Assembly: GCA_009733575.1 (NCBI GenBank)
Contig: ML769646.1
Location: forward strand, 1 to 64,000
Source: Gymnopus androsaceus JB14
Taxonomy: Eukaryota; Basidiomycota; Agaricomycetes; Agaricales; Omphalotaceae
Length of the DNA: 64,000 nt
Direction: 5' to 3'
In this document: in pieces, positions 35,236 through 46,458 of the stretch
Layout of the letters: every line of letters begins with the position of its first letter
Position numbering within the stretch: position 1 is the first letter of the stretch
Position numbers and translations under genes: made by a program
Notes under the pieces: model-generated
Seen by the model: the letters and a program-made list of their open reading frames with translations, nothing else
Told to the model about the DNA's origin: nothing
The model's database searches: none

Positions 35236-36460
35236 CCTGGGCTGGAAATGTTTGCCTGGAAGACGAGGGGTTAAGCGTCGACTTTGACCCGGATGAAGTG
35301 ACCAGCTTAGGTAGCAAGTTGGGAGGATTTGGGAACGGAACTGATGGAGGTGAGTTTGATTACGGTTCCACTCCATCCCTCTCCCTGTCCTTTTCCAACT
35401 CTTCACTTACCTATTAGCCTACAGGAAGTGTTAACGTTGAATCTGCAGACTCCCTCATCGCTAACGGTCCAAAGGAGGCAACTCCTAAACGGAGGAAGCT
35501 CAATACAACGGTCGAAGCTCCGCCGAACAGTCCTCTCCCTTCCTCTGCATCGTTTGCTACCCCCTCCTCCGATGCTGCCCATCCTCCCAACATTCTAACT
35601 GCTCCCTCTTCTATCGTTGATCATCCTTCAGCACCCCCGAAGCGTAAGAACGGACGGGCTCATGACCGCCGAGCAAAGATACGGAAAACCAAACAGCAGC
35701 AGACAGGACCGGGGCCTTCATCGGATACCTACGGCAAAGTTCTTTCCTATGGCACGGCTATTGAGGTCAACGCGGATGCTACCGAGTTTCCTGCCGCCCA
35801 GGGAGCCGTTACCGGGAAGAAAGGGAATGTGGATGAACTGGGGGACGCAATTGCGAGGAAAAAGTTCTACACTGTTGTAGAACTTGTTAACGATCACGGT
35901 TTAGAGCGTATCCCTTCGGATGGCCGGTACGTTGTTTTGTCACGGTAGCTCTTTTGGTACTCACTTTGGCTTTAGAACCCCTTATCCGATTATTGACTGC
36001 GTTGGTCGAATTGTAGCTGTTCTGGCTGGTCAACCTGGCGGTGATTACTCGGAACGGCTCTTGGATGCTCACGACGCCATGAAGGTGGAGGGTGCTAAAG
36101 TAGGATTGGGTAAAGTATCGCTGGATGGCGATCATCTTAGAGGTCGTTTTCCGGCGTACAACTGCAACGATGGGCATGGGGAGTCCTTGACCCGTTGTGA
36201 TGAATCCGAAAGAGATGAAACCACTCATCTTACGATTAGTAGGGGACAGGGCTGTGATTTGGATGGCCCAGTATCAAAATTGTAAGTTATTGACTTCCTT
36301 TGAGGTTTTGACTGGTACTAAATGCTTCTTGATTTCTAGTTGCTTTTTCTTTATGGGCACCTCGCATTTACGCTTCTCCAACAAGTCGATTGTTACCTCT
36401 GTCGACATCTGTCTCCGGAGGAGGAACGGAAAATGTATACTCCCGCTACTCCGGGGACAG
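35130..36460 (+). pseudogene. Tet-like 2OG-oxygenase-related gene, N-terminal part (copy 1)
   Basis: ATG 35130-35132, with the first intron right after it (35133-35189). Exons 35190-35349, 35425-35926, 35976-36281 and a last piece from about 36340 join in frame. The protein has a basic low-complexity head (TPKRRKLN, PPKRKNGRAHDRRAKIRK), then KKFYTVVELVNDHGLERI, RTPYPIIDCVGRIVAVLAGQ, HLRGRFPAYN and FAFSLWAPRIY. These match the start of a large Agaricomycete family whose C-terminal half carries an Fe(II)/2-oxoglutarate HxD...H...R core, related to Tet/JBP. That core is absent: the sequence ends near 36460. Without it the protein cannot be an oxygenase. The family name is from memory and moderate in confidence. 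Confidence 0.5.
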
Positions 36461-36479
36461 CTAGTACTACCCTCGATTC

Positions 36480-38070
36480 ATACTCTGATACTGCAATGCG
36501 TGCGGAGATGTTATCTATTATCCCTGGAGAAGATCTTCCTGAGCCTTTGTTCGCTGGGAATAACTCTTACTGCCATCCGAGGTCACCATCATGGAGTCAA
36601 GTCGCTTAGCTCTGTTCAGCTCGAGAGCTTTGGCACTGCTGGAAACAATGGGTGATGGCTCGGACCTGGAGAGAATCTCTACCGCTCCGGTTGGTCCAGG
36701 TTCAGGTATGCCTGATGGAAGTCGACCTCTTTCGATCCTTATCTCAGGTACCAATGCCCGCTCTGAACCTGCCTCACCAACTAACGAATCTACTTCTGCG
36801 CTGAGCGACCAACCTCCGCTTGTCATGGCTCACACTCCCGTACATCCTGCGCCGGAAGACTACTTCTCTAACCATGGCTTGCAGGAACCTACGCCCGGTC
36901 CAACTCCTGATGGAAAAGGCCAATCTTATTCGAAAACACTTTCGTCCTTGTCGGGAGGCGGTACTACGCCTGGAGGGACACCATTTTCTTCCATCGCCAA
37001 ACGGGCCAAGTGGACGGGGGTCTTCAAAGATATTCCTGGAGCGATGCATCTTCCAGCTTATGTCGGAGGAAAGTCGGGGCAAGAGTAGGCCTGCCACGAC
37101 TCCGGGAAGTACAGCGACAGCTAGTGAGCAGGTAGATTGGCTGGACGGGTGGAAGGAGAAGGAGAAGAGGGAAGAGCGGGAGAAGAGGGAGAAGAGGGAA
37201 CGGGATAAGAAGGATAGGAAGAAGAGAAAAAAGGCGGAGTTTTTTGTATGCGTAGATCACCCGCTATGTAGCCCAGATTATCCAGCAACAAGAGTTTATC
37301 TGCAATCTCGCCGTTCAATGACGATATTCGGTGGACCTGCCCATCGTCTTACGGCTCAGATCCAGGCTACTGCTCGAGTTCTTGATATCGAGCTATCGTG
37401 CATGTACCTTCCGGATGTTATGCTGATATCATTCGAAGACTCGAGTACAGGGACAAGTTTGATCAAGTTCATTAAACAGGGTAGTGTGCTTAACATGGGG
37501 AAGCTTGCGGAAGGTTACATGATTTATTAGAAGGTATGCTTATCCTTGACTTTTGGTGAGCAAGACTTAACCACGCAGGTTATTCATGACGACCTATCCG
37601 TATCCGACGCCTCTGCCGCCCTAGACAAACTTATGCGTCGCCCACCGCGGTACAAATGGTGGCACCTCATGCTCATTGGTGGATTCTGCTCTGCGGCAAT
37701 TTGCACGGTATCCTTTGCAGGTTCCTTCATAGATTCCCTCGCCGTCTTCCCTCTTGGTGCTATCCTCGTCGGTGTCCAGCAGCTCAGCGTCAGAAACGAA
37801 CTTTACAGCAACGTTTTCGAAATCACCATCGCTACCTTGTTCTCGTTTATTTGTGGAGGACTCGCCGCCTCAAAACATATCTGCTACAGCTGCTACGTCT
37901 TCGTCAATTGTGCTTATCCTTCCTGGCTTTATTGTTCTCTCTGGCAGATTGGAGATCCTTTCGAGAAACATTGTTGCTGGTAGCGTGCGCCTGTGCTATG
38001 CAGTCGTGTATTGTCTGTTCCTTGGTTTCGGACTGGCTATGGGGGCCCATCTATTTCCTCGCCATTAATC
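36480..38070 (+). pseudogene. Prm10/ThrE-type membrane transporter relic
   Basis: A Ser/Pro-rich head (36591-37085), a charged Lys/Glu run (37135-37240), then the ThrE/Prm10 core: FGGPAHRLTAQIQATARVLD, LSCMYLPDVMLISFEDS, VIHDDLSVSDASAALDKLM, WWHLMLIGGFCSAAICTVSF, VFPLGAILVG, SVRNELYSNVFEITIATLFS, SSSIVLILPGFIVLSG and FLGFGLAMGA. These include several membrane helices. Fungal members are pheromone-regulated or vacuolar-type transporters related to bacterial Thr/Ser exporters. The lesions are frame changes around 37247 and 37317, TGG to TAG at 37528-37530 just before a good 45-bp intron (37534-37578), a frameshift near 37880, and loss of the last helices. Confidence 0.65.
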
Positions 38071-38099
38071 CTCCTCTACCTCTTTACTCACATATCCTC

Positions 38100-38913
38100 T
38101 CTTTGGCATGGTTTATTGTTAAGCTCATCCATTGCAGAAAAGACACCTTTGCATCCATTTAACTCCTCGAGCTCGCTGGACTGTTCATCTACAGATGACC
38201 TTGAGCAACCTCTGTCGGAGCTTCAGGGCAAAAAAGTCGCATCATGGTCGCACCTCGAACCGTGTTGTTTGTCCTGAAGAAGTGTCAGAGGTTCTGTGTT
38301 CAGAAGTATGGAAGCGTGAATTTGCTTAACCATCCTCATGCAATGCGAGAAATTGTTCCTTTGAGATGTCGGGGAGAGTTTACTGTCGGAAACCCAAACC
38401 GCTGAGACTTCTTCCTATACCAAGGCTTTCGGACTGCTGTCCGAGTATTTCAGGTACGTTTCTGGTTCTTTCATCTATACTTCTTTTGATAGTTAACTTA
38501 CACCTCAGTCTGTCACTCAGAGATGCGGTTCCGAACAACTGACCTTTGGACTGAAGTACGTTTACGGTTTACGCCTCCATTCCTAGCATTCACATCAATA
38601 ATGGATCATCGGCACAGAATACCATTCCTTCAGCGGTTTCAAAGCGTTAATAGCTCAACTTCTGTCGCCGTCGTAAGCTCGTAGCCTTAAACCCTTTTGC
38701 CTTTGTTGTCAACCTGTTTTTATGATAACCGTTCATTTGAGTTGGAACAGCTCTAGAATATACTTAGGTATACATATCTCAAGTGTCATATCGAATACCA
38801 TTCACGATTTTGTTGTCATTCCAGGTTTTGCGCAAGCGTAAGGTTGGAGAGCGTGAAATTCGAGCTTTTATCTACTAAAAATATAAAAAAAGAATCTTCC
38901 ATGGAAAGCCCGA
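38100..38913. other. Intergenic, no gene seen
   Basis: Only short frames between the Prm10 relic and the 3' end of the Mug135-like gene. No repeats stand out. Confidence 0.35.
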
Positions 38914-39665
38914 TTAAAGAGCAGCAGAGTAACCAATATATCTAGCAATCTGGTTCACCATAGCAGCTTTACTTTGGTTGGCTGGGCCTCCTGGGAAGTA
39001 GTGCTGATACCAACCCGCTGCTTGACCTTGTGTAAGAGTATTAAGGACAGTGATGTTGGTAAGGGCTGGCTGGAAAACAGGCATCATCAGGCTGGTGAGC
39101 ACGACTCAATTTGAAGAAAACATACCAAACCGAGGTTAGGGTCTGGAAGATTACCAGCTCCATTACGAACAGCAGCGAATGGCACTCTCAAGCCATCACC
39201 TTTCGACCGATTATCCAAAATGACCAGATCGCGTCTCATCACTCCGACTTCCCCTCTTAACATCTGCACATCCCCACGAAGGCCTTGGACTTCCTGAAGA
39301 ATGGGGTCAAGAGCTGCTTGGAGAGCACCATGAAACCAAGCTGGGGCCGCATCTACGCAAGATATGTGAGATATATAGCACATACATTGCAACTCACTGG
39401 CTGGTACATTTTTTGCAGCCACAGCAAGGGAGTACTGAGCCACTAGACCACATTCTGCATCCGTAGGGGCGTTGGCAAGGGTCCCGCCTAGTCGGCTATA
39501 TCAAACCATCGAAAGAACCGTGAAAAATAAGACTATACGTTGCAGTTGCAATAGAGTCATGTTAGCCTCATACCGACGGGCTCGACCAACGTCGTCGATG
39601 GTAGGAGGATTTTGAGGAGGAGGAGGAATGACATTAGAGTTATTTGCTGGTACCGCCAACGCCAT
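38914..39665 (-). CDS. Mug135-like coiled-coil protein, 199 residues
   Basis: Exons 39665-39539, 39487-39398, 39352-39126 and 39069-38914 join in frame, with introns of 51, 45 and 56 bp. The protein starts MALAVPANNSNVIPPPPQNP. It has a central heptad-like segment (ILQEVQGLRGDVQMLRGEVG, VMRRDLVILDNRSKG), then VPFAAVRNGAGNLPDP, GLPALTNITVLNTL and a conserved-looking end QHYFPGG, RYIGYSAAL. The end resembles the C-terminal domain of fungal Mug135-like proteins, originally a meiotically up-regulated gene in fission yeast; molecular function unknown. It is the only clean gene inside a block of gene relics. Confidence 0.6.
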
Positions 39666-39747
39666 GATGGTCATGACGTATTATTCCAAGTGAAAAACGT
39701 GATTGATTCATCGGAAAAGGGTTCCCACGCTTGCCTTTCCATTATCG

Positions 39748-40813
39748 CTGAGCGAAATCACGGACGCTAATAGCACTCGCTATGAAGTCCCAGAATTTGT
39801 TCTACCTCGACCAAACGGTACCTTTCAAGGTTCACCCAGTGAGGCAGTCATCCAGTTCAACTACACCACGTCTCCGTTCTCCTTCACAATCTATCGAACA
39901 TCGACCAGCGAAGTTCTTTTCACGACCGGCTCTCATCCAATCATATTCGAGCCACAGTACCTTCGCGTGAAAATCGATCTCCCATCCAACGCGAATATTT
40001 ACGGGCTTGGTGAACATCAGCGACCCGTTCCGCCTTCCCTACATACTACACGTACTTTCTGGTCTCGAGACGCCTACCTCATTCCAACCAACACCAATTT
40101 ATATGGGAACCATCCAATCTACTTTGAACATCGCACCACTGGATCTCATGGCGTGTTCTTGCTGAATTCCAATGGAATGGATGTGAAGATTAATGACACA
40201 GAGAGCGTGGATAGTACGACTTTGGAATACAATGTCATTGGTGGCGTTCTGGACTTTTACTTTTGGCTGGAAGCGAGGATGACCCGGTAGAACTCTCAAA
40301 GCAGTATGCGGAAGTAGTGGGAACTACAGCGGAGGTGCCATATTGGAGCTTTGGCTTCCACCAATGTCGATTTGGGTATACGAGTGCGTTTTCCGCTTTA
40401 CCGCTTTCATGAGTCATCAATTCATAAAGTAAATTTCAGGTTTCGTGGACGTCGCTAATGTTATAACAAACTATTCCGCTGCCGAAATCCCGCTGGAAAC
40501 TATGTGGACTGATATTGGTATGTCAGGGAGATTGGCCTCTGTTCTACCGAGACTGAAATGTATTGCATCTCATAGATTACATGAATGGACGCCGCATCTT
40601 CACCGTTGACCCAGATTACTTCCCACTTCCTCGAATGCGCGAGATCGTGGACTACCTTCATGCTCACGATCAGCATTACGGTTTGTCTTCTCTAACTCTG
40701 TTCATCCCGATGTTTAATCTGATGCCCTGCTACTTTAGTGTTCATGACAGATCCTGCGGTAGCTTATGTACTAGGTCAAGGATACGGCCCCTACAATCGC
40801 GGGACTGAGTCGG
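39748..40813 (+). pseudogene. Inverted partial duplicate of the GH31 gene
   Basis: This is a near-identical copy of 34765-33705 in opposite orientation. It carries ITDANSTRYEVPEF through [11 protein letters not shown], then, beyond the frameshift, [36 protein letters not shown], and ends in QGYGPYNRGT. The introns at 40383-40438 and 40516-40574 are retained, so this is a DNA-level duplication. The one-T deletion causing [13 protein letters not shown] is shared with the longer copy. Differences include GLGEHQRPV for GLGEHSDPF. The catalytic domain is missing. Confidence 0.85.
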
Positions 40814-40854
40814 CGAGAAGAAACGGGCTCGGTCTTCAGATACAACCAGTAACA

Positions 40855-42440
40855 ATAATTCTCCTTTGACCGAAATACCTGGAGTCTGGAGGGAATGTCC
40901 ATGTCAATCATACACTTTCTCATTCTGAGCTAGACCAGAATGGGGAGCCTATTGTCAGGTATGAGCGGAATAAAGTCCGGACAACCAGTGAGTTGCGTTT
41001 ATTCCTGCTGCAAGCGTCTTGCTCTAATGCTCTTTTAAAGAATACGATACCCCAGAATCTCTTTGTACAGTTGCCTCGGTGCGTCTCTCAGCTTTCCTCT
41101 CCCTATTTCTCACTAAAAGGATCATCCGCAGCGCTGCCAACATATTTTCCTATTCCTTGATGTTGTACAATGTACGTCTGAAAATATCCCCTTTGTTATT
41201 GCTCTTAAACATTCTATGCAGCGTTTCCTGTATTCGGTGAAGCCTCCGGAGCCATATCCGTCCATCCCTTAGCCTTCATTCTCTTCGTCACAACTCTCAA
41301 AGATGCTTTCAAAGACTATCTACCCTCGACGAAGAAGTCAACACCTCTGCCGTCACCCGCATAGGTGGTTCTTGGTGCAACGTCAATATAGCCAAGGATC
41401 CTCGTTCATGGCTCCACAAGCTTTTCGGTGTACCAGGCGCAAGCGGGAAGCCAGCGAGGCCGGTGCCACGATGCGAACAACACTCAATCAAACTAACACG
41501 ACTATTCGGCTAACAGTTTCGACCTTTCTGATCATGGTGCCAGAGGCAAACGGCTTGACGATATCATGTGCATCGACTCGCACAGTTATCCACCCGGGGA
41601 TGCTTCAACTCCTTCGTTCTCCGAAACTTCAACTAGAGTTGGCATGGGATCCATGTCCAACTATGCTCAGAGTCAGCATTTGCGTTCAACTAGTGGTTTA
41701 GTTGACTCCAGGAAGCTCGGCTATACGGGAACTCTATGGAAGAAGCTGGAGGTTGGGGATATCGTCCTTCTCAAAGACAACGAGCAGGTTCCTGCAGATG
41801 TTGTGTTGGCGACTTTGGATCCGGACGGCACGTGTTATCTCGAGGCCAAAACTTGGACGGAGAGACGAATCGTAAACCACGGTCGTCTGTAAAGGCTAGC
41901 ATGGGTATCACTTCCGAGGAGGATATCGAGCGATGTTCGTTCTATCTAGACCCGGAACCACCACACCAGAACTTGTATCTATACCATGGTGTCCTTCGTT
42001 ACAAGGATCCTGCCACAGGAGAACGGAAACAGGAACCCGTGTCGATGAATGAACTGCTCCTTCGCGGTTGAAGTTGGTTCCCTCTCGATGTTGCTACGCT
42101 TCGTTGGCGTGTCACCTCCATTGAGCATAATCTTCGTTCCAGCGCCCATAAAAACGACCAAGCCAACGATCCAAGCTATGTTTTGGATAGCACATTGTCA
42201 TCATCAATTTCCTTATCCTACCATCCTGCGTCCCCAAAACCTGGATTATATCAAACGACCTTGGCGAAATCGAATGTATCTTCTCCGACAAGACCGGTAA
42301 GACCGGTAACCTCACCCGAAACGTCACAGAATCCCAAAATTGTTCCGTCCACGATGTCGTTTATGGTGAAGGTGTAACCGAAGCTCAGCGCGGAGCCACT
42401 CCCCGAGATGGACACTGACATGCCTCGGGGGGAGCTCAGC
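40855..42440 (+). pseudogene. P4-type ATPase (phospholipid flippase) relic
   Basis: Starting at the edge of the GH31 duplicate, the pieces read PGVWRE, then GEPIVRYERNKVRTTKYDTP, FPVFGEASGAISVHPLAFIL, LKDAFKDYLPST, LDEEVNTSAVTRIGGSW, KKLEVGDIVLLKDNEQVPAD, GTCYLEAK, NLDGET and EEDIERCSFYLDPEPPHQNL. After an inverted segment come GEIECIFSDKTG and HDVVYGEGVTEAQRGA. This is the first half of a Dnf/Drs2-type lipid flippase. It is broken by a frameshift near 41845 and stops near 41480-41530. The sequence after DKTG carries a second KTG, from an exact tandem 9-mer at 42290-42307, destroying the invariant DKTGT phosphorylation motif. Confidence 0.7.
42070..42190 (-). other. Micro-inversion inside the P4-ATPase relic
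   Basis: On the minus strand this stretch reads NIAWIVGLVVFMGAGTKIM followed by LNGGDTPTKRSNIERE. This is the P4-ATPase segment that should directly follow NELLLRG, which ends on the plus strand at 42071. Flanking segments on both sides are on the plus strand, so about 120 bp was inverted in place. Confidence 0.7.
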
Positions 42441-42971
42441 GACTTTATCATATTCCTTCTATTTAAACCGATCTGGTCTTCAGTATGCTAACTCATATTT
42501 ATCCATTGACTCGGTAAGTCGTAATCTATCGCTTTTCGTTTTTAGTATTTCGCTCACAGCGCGTTTGAAGACAATCAAGAGCATCCCAACAGACCTGGGC
42601 GCTGTTTTTAAGGAGGAAACCTAGATTGCGCTGGCGGCGGAGACGACAAAAGAGCTGCATGTCGTTAGTCCCTGCTTTATGCCCCGCGCCTGTTCGTCTC
42701 CGCCTAACCTCAGTTCCGTTTGCAGGTATCCAAATGCGATGTAAACGGCATCTCGCGCATGTGATCGGGCGCTCAACCCGGTTTCAATAGTTGTTTTAAG
42801 GTATGTTTTCAACCCTTGTCCTCTTTTCTTGAATTCTTACTTACCTTCTTTTTGCATAGAGCTGGTTGTTCAACCACCTTGCTTTCCCTTTGCGACCGCC
42901 TCAAGATTGTAGTCACACACCAAGCCCGTTCTTTACCGCCCCTGCCACGGCAAAACTTCCAAGCTGGGCGC

Positions 42972-44110
42972 ATGGTGAGCACTCTTGCTTACAGCGCTCT
43001 TACCCCCTCTAGCCTCTCGCCCATCCCTAGAGCCAACGGGCACCCACAATTCTGCCCGAAGGATACGTCGTTGGCTCCGGGGCTGGACGGAGGCTGTAGA
43101 AGGGCCAGAGTGCCATCCATATCCAAGACAGAGGCTAACGCCTTTACAGTTGCCTACAGCTACCAGGTTATTCTAAAAAATACGGTCTATTTCCTACGAT
43201 CGGTGAGTCTGAGTTTACCTTTTTCTGCTGCCAACTCCTCACCCTTCCTCACTTCCAGCGTATCCGCGAGCCTTCCGATAGCTTCGTAGTACCATCGGCG
43301 TCAAAAAAGCTCCTCGAGAATTCAATTTCGTCGCCTTTATTCACTGCACCGTTAAAGCTTGCGTGAACGTTTGGCTCGAGGAGATCTTGGCGTTGACTTC
43401 AGCGAGAAGGGAGGCGAGAATGTTAAGGGCAAACTTCCTGGTGCATTCTTTGATTGCTTTCTATTATTTCCTTTTACTGACCTTATTTTCTTTATTACTT
43501 TCCCTACGTGTCTCTGTTAATCCCTTTCTTTTGCATCTCAGCGTCGACTCTGGGCCCAACCTCAGCCCTCAGCCAACCATCCATTACTACTCCTCTAGAA
43601 CGCCCTTCCGAGAATCCTCTCTCTCCGGCCAGCTCTTTTATGGGCGAAACCTCCTTTATCCCTGGGCAAAAACGACCAGGACAACCGCATATGAATGCTT
43701 AATGTGCGGATCGACGTAAAGTCGCGGCGGAAAAGGCCCGTCATCTCAAACGTACGCCCACGTTCTCTCCCATGGGGTAGCGATTGGAATGAACGCGGAC
43801 GCGACTGAGCTCCCTGCTGCCGAGGGGGCCGTCACTGGGAAGAGGGGGCAGTGGACGAACTCGGAGATGCATCGAACGCAAAAATTTCTACACAGTCGTA
43901 GAACTAGTGAATAAACATAGTTTCAAACGCACTGCCGGGGACGGAAAGTGAGTTTTTTTTCTTATACGTTGGAATAGTTCTCATTGAGCATTCTAGGACG
44001 CCGTATCCTATTATCGACCGAGTTGGTCGCATTGTCGCCGTTCTCGCTGGCCAACCAGAGGGAAATTACGCCGAGGACATCCTTCCCTTCAAGTTCCTGT
44101 TCGAATTGTT
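42972..44110 (+). pseudogene. Tet-like 2OG-oxygenase-related gene, decayed copy 2
   Basis: ATG 42972 followed by the same first intron as copy 1 (42975-43030). Then comes SQRAPTILPEGYVVGSGAG and a stop at 43100. Further downstream LPAAEGAVTGKRG and, after an intron ending near 43995, TPYPIIDRVGRIVAVLAGQP, EGNYAEDI remain. No continuous frame joins them. Copy 1 supplies the alignment that identifies it. Confidence 0.55.
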
Positions 44111-44639
44111 CGTCTCCCAGAAGTAGTCGATTTGGTCGTAACCAAAGAAAATAACCCTCGGTATTATTAAATCAGTTTTCTGTATGAAACTCCGCAAGTC
44201 TCCTTTCTCGTCAGAGAAGAACTTTCCAGATTCTCAATCGCACCTACTGTATGTAAGCTTAGCTCCAACGTTCTATTCATTATACTTATGGATCCTTCAA
44301 GACTACAATATTCTATCGTCGCCTGTCAATCGAGATTTCTGCTTTTATCGTGAAGCTGGTTGATGTAATTTAAATATCCAGAGCTTACTTTCCTGTCAAG
44401 CAAGGAGCTGTTGACTAGACTTTCTCCATGGATTATGGCTACTGTCGCTGGGTATAAGAACTGGGCTGCTTTGAGTAGTATCGTCAGTTTCCTTTCCCTC
44501 CCTTGCCTCCTGTTCCCGGCTCATCTTGTTCCCCCTTTCAAGACTTTCTCCCTGTCCTTCAATCGATAATCTCATGTTGTCCACTTCATAAATAAGGTTG
44601 TCGTCAGCAAGCCTGCTTGTCTAGGAACACTCACGCATC

Positions 44640-45300
44640 ACTCTCTATGCTTCCAGGGGCGCGCGCTCACGGGCAAATTAAAGGTATTCTTGCAAACGGT
44701 GGTCCCAATGTATGTTCTTCACTATGATCATCGTTTTTCTAGAAAACGACTCTCGTCTTCGCGCTTCAAGATCTAGCGGGTCGCTGATCCCATGAACGCA
44801 AATATGGCTGTTAGGAAGATGTATCAAGCGTCCAGCCCGTCTTAATTTGCCCAAAGATTTCTCTGATGATTTGTGAGTCCTCTCGATGTTCCACTATTTA
44901 TATACTGATTTTGCTTGATCTGCGTAGTAAGATGGCCTGCGAAGGTGCTGCTGGTACACCGGAAACTGTGACTATCACCGCTGGTAGCGTTCTGCTAGTG
45001 GGTTGGGTAGGAGCTACTCGCGAGCTCGACGGAAAGCCTGGTAATGGAAACATCCCAACATGACGGAATCCTTTAACGCCTCAGCTATTTCCTACATGCT
45101 GCGCTCGATCGTAATGTATCCATCATTCTTCCTCGATTTATTGGAGAAGATGTCTGGATACCTTGCCCGGCTAAACAAAGTCAAGGTTTCTGGCTGGTGG
45201 CATAAGCTACGCAACGGCACACTGCAAGAAGGAGGTTTCGTGAGTTGCAGGCTCTCTTCGTTATTTCTTCTCATTGACGAGTTTACTAGTTCAATTTGAG
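44640..45300 (+). pseudogene. Probable AA9 lytic polysaccharide monooxygenase relic
   Basis: A short leader MLPGARA precedes AHGQIKGILANGG; AA9 enzymes begin their mature chain with the copper-binding His of HG. After introns, KMACEGAAGTPETVTITAGS and LLVGW resemble the D-x-x-CN...TV.AG...W block, and GYLARLNKVKVSGWWHKLR resembles the YLAKV...WFKI block. Stops and frame changes occur between them. The assignment rests on order and weak motif matches. Confidence 0.4.
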
Positions 45301-45479
45301 GGGGCGATCGAGGAGAATATAATTTGGAAACCCGAAAGGAAGGCATGGCGGCGGCGATATCGCATCAGGATCAAGAACAACAAGGCATGCAGAAAACAGA
45401 CTATTCCTGGTGTGGTAGCGGTAATCATAGCGGCAGTCGTAGTCGTAATAGTAGCCTCACGCTCATGAATCTATTATTC

Positions 45480-46458
45480 CTTGGCATATAATACATCGAG
45501 AATGAGACGGTGGCGCTTCCTGGAGTGTATAGCACTACTGATCCCGGTATTCTTATCGATTTGCGTGTCTTGTTTCTGCATTGGCTCTGAGCTCGTATTG
45601 TATATCGCTACAGGTCTCCCACGATGTTACTCCTCCCTCATCCTGCTGTTGCTGTGTTTGCCTCTGGTAGCACAATGTCGACCCGAAACTCTTGTGCAGC
45701 TGCTGGAAGCCGGCACTGACTCGACGTTGACCTCTTCTTCTAGATATTGATCTTTGCTGCGCCGAAATGCTTCAACGTTGATGATGGATTTTGGAACCGA
45801 TTATGGGTATGTTCAGTCTGGATTACGTGTCTTCTTTTCACGATCTTAATGCACCAGTAGTATGAATGCGAATTGTGGTTCGGGAATCGGGACCGTCTAA
45901 ACTCGACCTCCTTCTCCTTGAGTTGTGAATGGACATGCTATCTGCTGGCGGTGGCAAACTCCCTTGCCGCCTCTTAAGGCTCATAGAGAACTGAGCGCTG
46001 CAGCGCAGAAGGGCAGTGGGGATTTTTTCATTCAGGATATGGTTGGACTGGTCCTGGTGAGTGTTTTTCTTTACCGCTACTCGGGCGTTGGCCATGATCT
46101 GGTGGGATTCCGAGAGAGCCCAGAGAGAGCTATATGTTTTCGTTCATTCTATGAAAAGATGAATGAGCATGCTAACTAACTCCTTTCCTTTGCTAGGCAA
46201 CAGGTTTTAGCTACAGTATAACACGGCTGTTCAGTTTGGCTTTTTTTTTGGTCCAGCATTTTAGTCAGTGATTTTAATCATATAGTTGATTGTAAGATCC
46301 CGTGTAAGAGGCATACAATAATCATTAGTAAGGGGGGGGGGTACAGAATTTTCAGTGCATACAAGTACAACATCAAAGTCCATTGTATCTACCAACTTTT
46401 TAGAAGCTCCAATTCCACTAGTACCTTTGGGATAGGGTAGTAGGGAGCTCATCTAAAT
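45480..46458. other. Intergenic, no gene seen
   Basis: A few short frames without recognisable features. A run of ten G at 46331-46340 and poly-T stretches occur near the KDZ element border. Confidence 0.35.

Noticed and set aside
42287..42310. Reading the doubled KTG in the flippase relic as an intron donor (GTAAG)
   Set aside because: Coding homology continues directly after the second copy, leaving no room for an intron; an exact 9-bp tandem duplication explains it better.
45274..45468. Short protein ending in a valine-rich hydrophobic segment
   Set aside because: The valine run comes from a GTAGTC/GTAATA-type simple repeat; no start context or homology.
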